A stretch of DNA of 64,000 nucleotides from Certhia americana (taxonomy: Eukaryota; Chordata; Aves; Passeriformes; Certhiidae): NCBI GenBank assembly GCA_018697195.1, contig CM031858.1:132073241-132137240 (forward strand). Reading direction: 5' to 3'. Below the pieces are notes generated by a model that saw nothing but the letters and a program-made list of their open reading frames with translations, had not been told where the DNA came from and searched no databases. How positions within the stretch are numbered: position 1 is the first letter of the stretch; each line of letters begins with the position of its first letter. Both the position numbers and the translations under genes were made by a program. This document shows, in pieces, positions 15,440 through 27,718 of the stretch.

Positions 15440-15960
15440 TCTTTGATATTTGAGGCCCTTTCCTGTTCTTTCCTGATGACTGAACATTCCTCAGCTCCAC
15501 AGCTCTACTGCTGGACTCTGCCATATTTCACCCAACCTACCTTTCCCTCTGGCCTCTGTTCTTTGCAACTGTATCCCCAGGGTGGGTGTCCTCTTCCACC
15601 TCACCAGAAGCATTTCCTTTTTTCCCCACTTTTTTCCCCCAAGTTTCTGTGGAGGGAGCCCCAGGCTAGTGACCCCTCTCCTCCCTGCTTCTCCAGCAGC
15701 CTATGCTGAGCACTCCAAGTGGGAGGAGGTGGCAGCAGAGCCAACCCAAGCAGGAGGCCCCAGTTATCTTCTGCAGGCCCTGTCCCTTGGGAGGAAAAGT
15801 GCTGTTGTTGCGGCTGTCATCATCCAAGGAGACTTGTCAGGAAGCTCATCCACAGGATGAGAGTTCCAAGCATCGCTGGCTCTGCTGCCTTCTGTTTGTT
15901 GTCCTCCTCTGCCAGACTGCAGCCTCCTCATCTTCTGTTCCTTAAGCAGAGAGTGGCAAT
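15440..15960. other. GC-richer intronic block, function unknown
   Basis: This 500-base stretch is clearly richer in G and C than its surroundings. It begins C/T-rich and then becomes mixed. Several plus-strand frames stay open at once (15443-15709, 15582-15860, 15703-15945 and 15719-16006). That is the usual result of low TAA/TAG content rather than evidence of coding. CpG dinucleotides are few, so it is not a typical CpG-island promoter. None of the translations shows a motif I recognise. It may be an unrecognised repeat, an exon of a non-coding transcript, or a conserved element. Confidence 0.4.
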
Positions 15961-18910
15961 TTGTGAAGGAAGGAAATTATTTGCCCAAGCTAAGCATGGC
16001 AAATGACACCATGACTCAGGAAATTCTCAAACATTAAAGACTGCACAGTGTTGGGTCCAATAATTATTTTTCCAATCTGTTACTAGATAGATGTAATAGA
16101 TAACTCTGGCCAGAGATCTGGAAAGGAAACCCTAGTATACTATGGGACTAAGGTCTGCTTTTTTTCTGAAATGTAAATTTAATTAAAAGGAGAAAAGGGG
16201 ATGGGAAAAAAGAACGTCCTCCACAATTGTAATGAAATCCAGGAAACTTGAGCATTGCATTTTGATGGAGACAAAATAGCAATTTTTTTTTTAAGTGTGT
16301 GAGGAGTCTGCTGCCAGCTTCAAGCTTGATCATCAAATCAGTGAGAACTTAAAAACTGGGGAAAAAATTTCTTGACATGAAAACAGGAGGCAAACCTGAG
16401 AAACTTTTTTTATTAGATAATGATTTTAAAGAAAGCTGTTACACAGAAAACAACTTTACGTAAGTGATTAAACTGCCCTTAAATATAGTGGCTGAGTAGC
16501 AAACACAGCAGATAATTTCAGAAATTTAGTGCAATAGAAGTGGCTTAGTAGGAAGCCAGAGTTATCTGACAGTCAGATTTAAAGCCAAATAATATAACTG
16601 CTTATCTGAGTACTTCCACTGGGTTTTTTTTGTTTGCTGGCTCTGTATTTTATTTTATTTTAATAATCCCAATTACAAGTTATCAAAAGACAACGGAGAA
16701 ATGTTTGCTATTTGTGTTGCCTTACTGTAGAATTTTATGGGACTGTGCTAGTGTTGACTTAATTGAAGGGAAAGGAGAGTTTCAGTTCAAAGCGTGAGTT
16801 AATTGTATTGAACTTCTTAGTTGCAGCTATTTTTTTCAGTAATCAAGACACAGTTTTAAGTTACTAGGATGATGTGCTGCAGTAACACCGTATTTTTCCG
16901 TTCAGGAGTCTGTTGGAAATGTGGGATTTTCTGTTGACTTTGCCTGTAGGTTGCCTTTATGCTGCACTCATTGGGAGGTCTGTCTCCCACTTTCCATATC
17001 ACATGTCTATTAAACCTTTCATTAAGTATTGCTGACAACAGGCGATGTCTCTTAAAGATGCAAGATTCTTTTATGTTGGCATATAAGTATCTTATAAAAG
17101 AAAATGATTGTAGCATAAATTTTATCAATCCTCTGTTACCTTTTGCTTCCTTTTCCTAGTTTCCTGCACATCCTGCCACAAGGCATATTCACTGCTCTTA
17201 CTTGCATGTTATCCCTTTATGCTTGACATTGGCTTTTCCTTTAACTGCAGATTTATTTCTAAGGTTTATTACTGACATTTAAAACCTTCAGCTCACATGG
17301 ACTAGTCTGTGTATAGGAGCTCCTCACAGTGTGTGTTCCAACTCCAAGCCTGGGCTAGGCAGATGATTTATCTTTGTGTCTTTCTTGACTGCCATTTTCC
17401 CATTGTGCTCATCAGGCTTTTCTTGTGTCACCCCAGGTTGGTGGGGTTTCTGCCATTTGGAATTCAGCTGGTTTTAAAATTTTTTTATATACAATACACT
17501 CATAACTTATATTTTTTTAATTAATTTCCCATTTACGGTCTTGCTGATGTGTCTTTTGAGGCACATGTTTTTACTGTTTTTTGGAAAGTACATTGAATTG
17601 TGTGTCAAGCTTTCTGAATGTATTTGAATTTATTATTAAATTCAGATTGCTGCATAATTACATTCTATACCACAGAGTAAATATAGTATATATTGCTTTA
17701 GGAACTATGATTTCTTGGTATTATAGAACTACTGTAATTCTGTGGTATTTGGTGCTGGGGTCTTCCAGTAACCAGGATTTCTGTTTTAAATTTATTTTGT
17801 TATTTATTTCATTATTTCATATATTAGTTTGTAGTAAAATTGCAAAGCTTATGTGAAAAGGTAATTGCCTACGACTAGTAGTTGCTACACTTTTTCAGTA
17901 TAGTTGATACCTTTGTGTTCCATTAACCACTTGCTTCTGAATTGTACAGCTCTGTAATTATGTTCTGCTGCAATAGATACATTATCTGTACTATTAGGAA
18001 AAAGCCTCACCAATGTATAATCAGATTTTTAATGCAGGTTTAATGGAGATAGTGCTTCATAAATGGGGTTTTAGTGTGCAAGGTTTGATTTATATGCTAA
18101 CATTTCTGGGTACTGACATAGTTTTTCTCCTATTTTGAGCCTTATCATTTTCCTCGTAAGTTTTTCTTCACAAACATAAGAAAACTAGAAGTTTACTTTT
18201 AAGAAATAAAGTAGTCCTGTGTTGTAATCCTAGGTCCTAGAAAGTGAGATTTAAAGAAAATAAGATATTTTGTAAAGCTTAGGAAAATCCTAGGAGATCA
18301 CAGTATGAAGGTTGCCAGCGTTGTCTGTTAAAAAATTTGCCTTATTTTGCCTAACTCATCCTCTGAAGAATATTCATGACCATATTTACATGAAAAATGT
18401 TGTCCTGAGCTTTGGGCAGAGTTAGTGTAAGGGAGGCCGGTCTTTATTAAAAGAACTCACTGTCCTAGACCATGGGGTTTTTTTAATTGAGTTGTGGGGA
18501 GTCATGTGTTATATTCTTCCCTTTCTCTCAAGGGTCTTATTGACTCATTTTTTACATAATGTTAATGTTGACTGAGAATTTGATGGAAGATGGTACTTGT
18601 GTGTATTCAGTTACACAAGCAATTTTGTGAAATCAGGCATTTTTCCTGATAAAAAGTTATAATAAGCAAAATCAAAATGCAAGTAGCTGTGTTTTTTATG
18701 TGTGTGTATCCCTAACACTGGTAGTGCTGGTCAGTTTCTCGCTTCATTATTGAAGTTTGTGCTTTAAATATTATTATTTACTATATATGTAAATAATAAT
18801 CCAGATAAAAGTCTGCATTAAAGATGATTTGTGTGCAAGAAAACTGAATACATACAAAGAGAATCTTGAGCAGGTAGTTTACATTTTCTTCTCTTTTCTG
18901 TGGTTTGCAG

Positions 18911-19020
18911 GTGCTGTTCTGTTGTCCAGTGTACAAGGATTAGCAATTAATGTCGATCCAGTCCTGTATACGTGGCTTATCTACCAACCTCAGAAACGAG
19001 TTAGTAGACACATTCAGCAG
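18911..19020 (+). CDS. VPS13B: VPS13B exon A (110 bp internal exon)
   Basis: This exon encodes about 37 residues of the VPS13B lipid-transfer rod, residues 1-37 of the segment in this window. It starts after ttgcag and ends before gtatgt, both good splice sites. The first two bases complete a codon begun in the upstream exon, and the last base closes a codon (Gln). The peptide contains the stretches SSVQGLAINVDP, LYTWLIYQPQ and the ending RHIQQ. I recognise these as the vertebrate VPS13B sequence that precedes the Ser/Pro-rich segment of the next exon. The alternating hydrophobic pattern fits the beta-strands of the RBG-type groove that shelters lipid acyl chains between membranes. The protein acts at Golgi and early endosomal membranes. 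No signal peptide or transmembrane segment is expected or seen. Confidence 0.93.
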
Positions 19021-21105
19021 GTATGTATTTTTGGAAGAAAAGGGATGGGGAGAGGGGTAGCTTTCACTTCTACATATGCCAGGAGTGCATTTTTCCAAGT
19101 ATTTATAGTTTGTTACTGCTTTCTTGTAGTTTGTTGCACATACTGATGATCTTACTTAGAATTTTTTGAAATGTTAACTTGGCATATTAAAATTTTAATT
19201 TCACAAATTTTTCATTTTTTATTGAAAGGGCAAAGAAGGTGGGTTTGTGATCACCTTCTAGAATAGTTATTTTGCAACTAATTTTAACTACTGAGACCTC
19301 CTAAGCCTTGAGTTTGAATAGTACATCATATTTTAAAATTTGGGATGGTCTTTCAAATAATTGCATGACTGGTTATAAAGTCAGCACTCGTATTAAACCC
19401 CATTTTAATAGGAGGTGAACCATATAGTTCATAACTTGACAGAAGTGAGCACTGTAGCAGATTCTATATATCAAAATACATATTTCCATACGATGTACTT
19501 GAAAAAGATGGAAGAAGCTAAGGCTGTGGGTCTGTGTGGTGCGATGGTTTCCTTTACATATTCTTAACCCTAATTTTCATGCCACATTTTCCTGACCTGA
19601 AAAGAACACTAGTTTTGCCCTATACTAAACTTACTTTTAGCTGTTGTTCAGCAGAATTAAGTTCTAGAACTTAAATTTGCTATAACTGATCAACCTGGTG
19701 GCTTATGTCCCTAGTGATGTTCTTTCTCACTTATAAATGGCCAGTTATTAAGTGACAAATGTAAAAATCTTTCAATATTTGTCTCATTTATCAGAACACT
19801 GTGCACATCAGAGAAGTTTCATTCTGTGACCTTGAAGTGGCAGGATAAACTTGACTTGTAAACATTTGTTTCTTGTGTCCAAATTACCTTGTTAGGTAGT
19901 AATTGTCAAACATTAATCTGAGTCCCATTAAGCTTATTCTGCACCAGCATTGAAAAACTTCACTGTGACAGTGACGCATTATTATTGTTTTAATTAATTT
20001 AATCTGTTTTTAAATGTATTGAGCTATCCTTCATTCCTGCCTCCATAACTGGAGCAGCACAACATTTTCTGGTGTATGTCTTTTGCAAAACAAACCATTT
20101 ATCTACTTTTTACTGTTACATAGCCGTCCAAAATGTAATCAGTCCTTCTTATCCTGCTTATTTCAAATGTTTGTATAAAAGTCTGTCTTTAACATCAGTG
20201 TTTTTAATCAGCAGTAAGTCAGTGCTTTCTCTTTGATACTGGGTGACTAGATGGGTTAAGTGACTATGTTATGAAACTTGTTTGTCCCTAGTTGTGATTA
20301 GCAGTAGCAAAATTTTTAGCCAAATTTTCTCTAAGTATTTATTTTGTAACTCGTGTCATTACCTCATACAGCTTTCTAAATTTTTTCATCATCTATTTCA
20401 GATCAAAATTATTGTATCACAATTTTAATGTTACTAGCATTTAAAATGTCTTAGCAATTTGAAATGATTTTAAATATGAGTTTATAAACTCAGCTGTCAA
20501 TGTCATACCATTTTCATTGTTAACATGGCTCTGGTAATGGACTGCATGTAATAATACAAATTAAAGTGTCTGTAGCAGTCATGAAGAAACTTTATTTGAA
20601 AAGAAAACTGTACCTGTAATAAATTATGCTTAGCCAAAGACTTTTTCTTTCTGTAATGCTGTAATTATCTTAGAATAAGGATTCTAGTCAAAATTAGGCC
20701 TTGTGCCTTATTTTTTTGAAAAATTCAGCTTGTTACCATAGTGTAACTAGTATAACCAAAGAAAAATGCTCTAGAAAACTGTCCTAATTTTTGAACATTT
20801 AACAGCCATAAGATACAATGCTTTCAAGCAAGAGTTATGGTCAAAATGTTATTGATTGGTAAAACTCTTATCTTCCTCTATTTTGTTAGTCTTAAACAAT
20901 TGCAACAGAAAAAGAACCCTTTTCTTTAAAAGTTCTTTGTATGATTCAGAGATCTTAAATATTAGGATTTTAAGTTTTAGTGTCTACTTAATACAATGCT
21001 TTTGCACTGTCATTTTGAGTAAGTCTGAGTTGTAACTTCTGTCTGAAAACACAGTTAGAAAACCTTTTAGGACATTTGGCCCTGTGTACGCATTAAACTC
21101 ATAAT

Positions 21106-21215
21106 AACTTGATAAAATAAGTTAAAGTATTAATTTCTTTATTAATTTATTATTAATAAACTTTATTAATACGTTAAGTATTAATTAACTTGATAAAATA
21201 AGTAAAAGTATTAAT
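21106..21215. repeat. AT-rich direct duplication with inverted core
   Basis: A unit of about 30 bases beginning aacttgataaaataagt and ending attaatt occurs at 21106-21136 and again at 21186-21215 with one or two differences. The stretch between them (about 21132-21185) is a near-palindromic series of attaat/taataa motifs. It looks like a local duplication, possibly through hairpin-mediated slippage. Confidence 0.65.
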
Positions 21216-22855
21216 TATGAGCTGTAGTCATGTAAACTTCTGCTTCCATACAGGATGGGGCTGGGATTGTCTGGCTCCCTACAGGGATGGGACACCTTTA
21301 CATATGAACTTCTTCATTTTTGTTTGCCTTTTAACTATTTTTCTGGCACTTTAGATTTAGGTTTATAATGCAAATTTGGTAGTGCATTTATTTTATATCT
21401 GCTGAAATATTCATGTCTGTTGTAAAACCTTAACTGAAAGCAAGAGAAGTTAGAAATATGGAACATAATAAGCTGCATTTTTACAGAACTCATAACATTT
21501 CAGTGTGTCTTTGGCCTCACTGACATTTTATTCAGCTGGAACAGAACAATGACTGACTGCTGTGCTGCGGTGTGGGGGTACATGCAGCCCTGTGAGGATC
21601 ACCCCGCTTCATTTAGTACTGTTGGACTATTGATAGACAAAGCTCTCTTTGCATCTTGCTGCCCAGCAGCTAATTAATTGTAGAACCAGTGTGGATAACC
21701 AGGGCTATCATGCTGGTATTCATTTTTAAGAATACTTTAGTCTGTATGAATTGTTTCTGTAAAATGAGCTGTAAGTGTGGTGACACTCAGTGTGGGAGAA
21801 GATTGTGCACTAATTCCTTATCTGCCTAAGCCCCTTGTGTTTCTTTAGTCTGAACGCCCTCTTGATAAGGTAACTTCTTTATAAATGCCTTATGAAAGCT
21901 TAATTTGACCAGAATTTTGCAAAAATACCACTATGGTGTGACTTCTTGTACTCATGTTGTTTATAGCTTGTTAACAATGACTTCCAAATCAAAATCAAAA
22001 CAAAGCCAAGTTTAGAGGCCTTGTTTCCAGTAATTTAATATTTTATTTTGATTTCTTTTAGAAGATTTTTTCAGGTGAGTCTTGTGGCAGCAAGGCTTTG
22101 TTTCTAGTCATTTTTAGGCATTCTTTAATATTTTATTATGACAATTTTAAAAAACTTTTTCAGCTGTAGCTTGTTTTACTTTTGTAAACCAATGCTGTAT
22201 ATTTTGTATACTTTTGTATATTTGCTCTCTTTTAAAAGCCCATACTTAGCTTTGCAATATAAAAAATTGAAGATTTTCTTTTCCTTGATAAGAAGCCTTA
22301 GCTGTACTTTGATATGGGACAGTCAGTATGTGTGCTATTTTTGCAATAAATTTATAAATGAGTGCATTTCGTCTTTCTCAAATGCGTACTAATGTAAAGC
22401 CTTTGTAACTTGTTAGCACTTTTCTTACATTATTGATATCTGTGAGCTAAAATGAAGGACTGAATTATCAAAAATATCTACACATAGATGTATAATACAG
22501 ATATGTATTGCTCATATTTCTGTTCATTTTTTTTTTGGCTGCTCCATACATGTGCATGTGTTACTACCTAATTTAAGGAGCATTTCAGTAATAGAGTAGA
22601 TCTAAATCCAAGAGGTCGGGATGAACATTCTTAGTCATATATAGAAACAACCAAGAGAAAGACATTGCACTTCTTTCAGATTCATCATGTTTTAAAACAC
22701 GGGAATGTAATACACCTACCTGATTTCAGAATCCAGATTTCTCCTTTTCATGAACATTTGTACCATGGAAGACTGTGTATCCCAATTCAAACCCAAGAAT
22801 TTTTCCTCAGCTGAGTAGGTAGATTAAAAAATCAGTCATTAACAATTCAATTTAA

Positions 22856-22871
22856 TTTTTTTTTTTTTTTT
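22856..22871. repeat. Poly-T run, 16 T
   Basis: An uninterrupted T run on the plus strand in the A-B intron, followed by a T/C-rich stretch. Confidence 0.85.
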
Positions 22872-25442
22872 CTTCAACTCTGCTCTTTCTCTGCTAATTT
22901 TCTTTTTACCATTATTTTAGGAATTTTACTGTGTTATAAAATCCTTTCACTACTTCATGGAAAATTCATCATGAACTGAGGGTAATACCAATCTCAGAGG
23001 TGTACTTCAGGTGGTACTTTGTCCAGAAGTCTCCATCAGAGATCTCCCTGGATTTTTTGACTAAAATGAAATAATTTTATTGTTATGACTTGATCGGTAG
23101 ACTCTTGTGGAACAAATAGATCCTTTAAATTGTTCTGTCTTAGAATGGCTTTTGGAATATTGCATATCCTTGATGCTTCAAGAGCCAAATGCTTCTGATA
23201 ATAGGTTACTTCTGATAAGGAGTGTCAATGAATAAATGACAGAATGTAAGAGGAAGTTTCAGTACCCAAATTTAGGATTATTCTATGTTGCAGCTAAGTT
23301 AGCTGTTGAGGACAGGGCTGTGTTGCCTTGTTTTTCTCTTTTACCTTGAAAAAATAGCAGGAAATGCTTCGATAAAACATGTGTATTTCTGTAGTGAACA
23401 TAATTACCTTCTTGGTGTGCAGAGAACTTCTCAAATTATAATAGATGTTGATTTCTGATATTGCTTGCAGAATAGACACAGGAGCACTGTGTTCATCTGT
23501 CACCTCTTACCACATGGAAGGCGTTTAAGTTTCTAAGGATACAGAAATGAATATGCTCCTTGCTTAAGGAACTAAAGCTACATGGAACTCAAACCTTATA
23601 TCTTCTGCTTTCAGAAGCCCTTTGAAACTGCTGATGGAATGCTTTCATCGGCTGGTGAAAATGAGGGCTTTCTTGGCTGACATCAGTCCATCACATTAGT
23701 TTGGTATAGTGATAACACAAATCAATTATCAGTCTTCTATCTCAGCAGAACACTTGTCCAATACTTGAAGTACCTGAAGCAGTCATAGAAGAATTTCATC
23801 TGAATTAGCAAGTGCACCTACCAGGAAATAAGGTGGTTTTATGCACCCCAGGGGTTAAGCAAGTCTTTTGATTTAGCAATTAATTTTAATTAATGCAATT
23901 TTATTAATTCATTTAATTTTAATTGGGAACTAGGCCTAATGCCTTTCTTTGTTTGAACTCTCTGAAACAATTTAGGTGTACTAGTAATCTTAGGAATCAA
24001 AACAATTAATTGTAACTTGATAGTCAAGCATTTTCATGTCATTACAACTTGTTGCAAGGTAGACAGGGTGGATCCTCCTTGCTGTCACAACTCATTCTGG
24101 TACAGTCTGGAAAGTTTTGTAAGCAAATGTAAATATTCTTCTCTGAGCTAGGCAGTGATTGCATGACAGTGACCTTAGATGTTCAATAAACACTATGTCT
24201 TGAGCAGAACTGCCATCTGTCCCCGCCCAAAAGACTTTGTTCATTTTTCTTTCTGCTTGCTGATTGTAAACATTGGTCTGTGCACATGCAGCATCCACTG
24301 TGTGGGGTAACTGGGTTTAGTACCATCTCAAGGACAGCAGCTCATGTCTGGGCTCAAGCTTTGGAATTTGACATTTCACAAGCCAGTGATAATATTTATA
24401 TCTCGGAATATTCTTTTGCCTTTCGATTGTTATCAGGGAGGTGACTGTATAGGCATCCCTTGAATGAAAGTTATTCGTCTGCTCAGTTATTCAGGTTGTC
24501 TGTAAAACTCATTTCTCATGCTCCTAGATCCACCTGCAGTCTCTTTAGCCTCACATTTGTGGGAAATTATAATTCAGAAGTAAAATAATTTTATTATAAA
24601 AAATCCCAAGGAAAATAAAATATTAATTCACCTAAGGCAAATTACTCCTCTTTACAGATATTTTAGCTTAAGTTAGTTGGCATGTCTCCACATAAATTAG
24701 GGAATAATTGGCCCATTGTATTTTTGGAAACTGGTTTTTAGCTATTTTATATATTTATATATTATTCTTCCGAGCCTTTTAGATTCTAAAGATTCTAAAG
24801 ATTTTAGATCTTTATAATTTCCAAAGTCATGTTGACCACATAGTATGAATTAAAAAGAATTTTAAAATTGGTATCTGTTGGTCTATTTGAATGCTTAAAT
24901 GCATTATTTGCATATATGCAAATATGTGCACAGATACTTAATGTGGTATGTAATGTGTTGGATTATTTGTGCCAATAAAAATTAATTTTAGAAAAGGATT
25001 GCTTTTCTGTTGTTTTTCAGCCACTGGTGAAAAATTAATTGTAATAGGTTACTGCTATGCAAATGTAATTTTATTATCTTGAATTCTGTTTTGAATTATT
25101 TTAGTATGCTGTATATAATTGCCACAAAACATTATTGCATTGGTAAAAATGTCAGTATTCTGGAACAGAATCTGATTTTGACTTTGTATCAACAGAACAG
25201 TCTCATATAAATGCTGCTATAGTTCCAGAATTTTGTTACATGTTCTTTATCTTCTATAACACTACCAATTAGTAACCATAAAGCTTAATCCCAAGTTAGG
25301 TGTATTTAAGCTTTACTACATCCTACTTTATAGCCAGCTTTTTGGATTCTTGTGATGAAATGCTTATGATAACACTAGCCTGCAATGTCTCCTTTCCCAT
25401 CAGATTCATCTTCTCCTACAGCTGTGGGGCTCTTGTCATCTG

Positions 25443-25953
25443 CTATTTCCCAAGCCACAATTTCCTCATCAGTTTGTGGCTAACCCCCAAATCTTGATGA
25501 TCCTTTTCCATCTACTTCAACACTGATCTTTCATCTTCTGGATTCTTTTAACCAGAAATCTTTTGCCAAAAACCTGACAAGATTGTACTGGGCGTCATCA
25601 GCAGCAACATCAGGCTTGATTTCAGTGAGCAAAGATAAAACAGCTGTTTCATTGTCCAGATCAGCACTCAATATTTGGTCATAATTTTTTCCAGCTTTAT
25701 CTGGCTGTGATAGCCTTGATGTTTTTCACTCTTTGACTAGTAGTATAACTTATTATATTTTGCTGATCCATTTCTTCAGTGGTTCAGAAATAGATACAGC
25801 TTCTTCAGGCGGTATTTCCATTCTATTGTCTTTTGTACTGTCCTGTATTATCTGCATTCATTCTTCAGAAGTTTTTGCTTCACTTTGGCAAGTCAATGTT
25901 CTTGCAGTGTTATGTCCAGAATTGCCAAATCATGGCTCAATTGTTGCTGCCAT
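25443..25953 (-). pseudogene. Possible decayed coding remnant, family not recognised
   Basis: Read on the minus strand from an ATG at 25953, one frame yields protein-like stretches broken by about seven stop codons over roughly 160-170 codons. The best segment has about 65 codons without a stop and includes LSADLDNETAVLSLLTEIKP. Further on, in the same frame after two more stops, comes an acidic stretch containing EEIVAWEIADD and GEDESDGKGD, then a stop. In this AT-rich region random frames would be expected to break more often, and the acidic, helix-friendly composition looks like real protein. I do not recognise the family. No poly-A remnant was seen at the downstream (lower-coordinate) side, so if it is a processed pseudogene it is old. 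A chance open frame remains a serious alternative. Confidence 0.3.
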
Positions 25954-27567
25954 GAGAAAACTGCAGATGGCTATGCCTTATGAAAGTTGTATCAGATAAA
26001 CTGCAAGATTTTGAAAAAAATGAAAGATGAAAGTTTACAAAACTTCAGATCCTCTCCCTGTATGCAATTGGGAAGTATTACTGTGGTGTAAAGGTTGTCT
26101 TTTCAAAGCTGATGGGGTTTCTTTTGTTGTTGTAACTAGAGGGTATGTATGCCAAGGTGGCATGTTACTGTATTCCAGAAAAAGTTCTTAATGCTTTTGA
26201 AGACAAAGCTAATGACTCTACATTCAGAGGGAGGAGTAGAGATGAGAGTTCTGTTTGTCATTGAAATTAGTATTTTTCTATTAACTTTGCATACCAATGT
26301 ATATATAAATGGATTGTTTTCACTGGAATAGGATTAAATAGTGGATTGTCTTATTTTAATTTACTTTTATGGTGGAAAATGGTGAAGGCGTTTGGAAGCC
26401 ATCCTCTTTCATTTAAATGATTTTTCTGTTTGTTTTGGGGTTTTGTATGTGTGCACATATTGCACACTGCTTGATTTAGTGATCTGTTTTCTATTGGAGA
26501 AAATTTACAAGCACATTGCCCGCCTCACACGAATTTGTTTCCCACAGAGATTCCTAATGCAATGTGTGAGGTTTCTCATTATGCAGTTATATGGATTACA
26601 TTTTCACTCCAATACGAACAAAATTAAATTACACAAAAATTAAGATGCGTGTAATCCTAATGTCTGATCTTTAGAAAAAAACTTTGTCATCTTTAAATGA
26701 TAACCGTCTGCAAAATCAGTGGTAGAAGTATTCTGCTTTTGTCAACTGGTATGCATCTGCAATTTACATGGCAGCTGATGTGACAGCAAAATGTTAAGAG
26801 CCAACTGTATAGCAATATTGAGGATGGACTTGTTTTTAATAATTTTGTCCTTCCTTTCTTGCATTAATAAAAAAGTAACAACAAAGCCAATAGACTATTC
26901 ATTTGTTCCAGAATCCATGTGGATTAATAAACATCACTTTTTCCTAATCTTAAAATAAGGATGCAGTCCTTCAAACTTTGTTTTAATGCCTAGTTTTGTA
27001 TTTTTTGTATATGTCGGCAGTTTCACATTTTGAGCAGTTTTGCATTTATTGATAAGCTTGAAATTCACAACAGTTCAAAATCAGTAGCAGTCAGTTAAAT
27101 TTTTTATTTAAAACGTTAGGAAGAAGCACAATAATGTGGATATATCAATACATCCTGTATTTTGAAGTTTAATGAAGGTTAGTGAGTGTCTTTGGGTCTT
27201 TGTATCTGGCTGAAATTTTCCAGTTTCCATTAAACATTTAGATAATTATTTTACTTTGGTCATCGGCCAGGTTTATTCCTATGGTTTTTGGTTGGCTAAC
27301 AGCCATGGTACTCTAAGTTAGTTTTATTTCACTTTTTTGTTTTCATAGAGCTTTTTCTCAGACTAATAGGACTGAAATAAAGAATTACAAGTGCAAATAT
27401 GAATGTAGCATTTCATTTCATTTTCAAAATATTTGTGCTGCAATCAGTGTTTCAAGTTGTCTTCCATACATTTCCAAATATGTATGGAACATGTTTAAAA
27501 CATGTTTCTCATGACAATGCCATAATTCTATGTTAATGTTTTGTGGTTCACAAGGTACTTCTTTTTC

Positions 27568-27573
27568 CAGCAG
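27568..27573 (+). promoter_or_regulatory. VPS13B: NAGNAG tandem splice acceptor (cagcag)
   Basis: The acceptor of exon B reads ...ttttccagcagtct. Cutting after the first AG (27570) keeps a Gln codon, and cutting after the second (27573) removes it in frame. Tandem CAGCAG acceptors are known to give mixed isoforms in vertebrates, usually favouring the upstream site when the pyrimidine tract lies directly before it, as here. Confidence 0.6.
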
Positions 27574-27718
27574 TCTGTAGGAGCTGTTCCTCTTGGTGTG
27601 ACAGTAACTCGAAAGAAAGAGGATGAAGCATCAGTTGGAAGTGCACCTTTGGCAAGGCAGCAGTCAAATCAAGCCTCTGAGTATGCCAGCAGTCCTGTCA
27701 AAACAAAGACAATAACAG
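27571..27718 (+). CDS. VPS13B: VPS13B exon B (148 bp internal exon)
   Basis: This exon encodes residues 38-86 of the window's VPS13B segment and the first base of codon 87. The acceptor is ttttccag at 27563-27570 and the donor is gtatat at 27719. The first codons read QSVGAVPLGVTV, apparently a beta-strand. A charged patch (RKKEDE) follows, then a Ser/Gln/Ala/Pro-rich stretch (SVGSAPLARQQ, EYASSPVKTK) that looks disordered and offers possible Ser/Thr-Pro phosphorylation sites. The G left at the end joins AA from exon C to give Glu, which matches the ESRPLS motif I associate with VPS13B. The exon begins with CAG directly after the acceptor CAG, so use of the second AG would drop one Gln without changing frame. 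Confidence 0.93.

Larger units (their letters stand above)
1..18910 (+). other. VPS13B: VPS13B intron upstream of exon A (5' end outside window)
   Basis: This is AT-rich intronic sequence with no exon that I could recognise. It ends in a clear 3' splice site: a pyrimidine-rich stretch running into ttgcag at 18905-18910. The contents I can support are an A/C-rich low-complexity patch (1139-1200), poly-T at 9610-9624, a CR1 3' fragment (13679-13953) and a GC-richer block (15440-15960). The remainder is apparently unique sequence. Short ORFs on both strands, up to 143 codons at 12549-12980 on the minus strand, have no recognisable motifs. The preceding exon must end after the first base of a codon, because exon A begins with the last two bases of one. 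Confidence 0.8.
19021..27570 (+). other. VPS13B: VPS13B intron between exons A and B (8.55 kb)
   Basis: This is a phase 0 intron, starting gtatgt and ending ctttttccag. It is mostly unique AT-rich sequence. The contents noted are an AT-rich direct duplication (21106-21215), a cryptic micro-exon-like splice pair (22062-22074), a 16-base poly-T run (22856-22871) and a possible decayed minus-strand coding remnant (about 25443-25953). No CR1 or LTR copy was recognised here. The acceptor is followed at once by cag, creating a tandem NAGNAG site. Confidence 0.85.
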
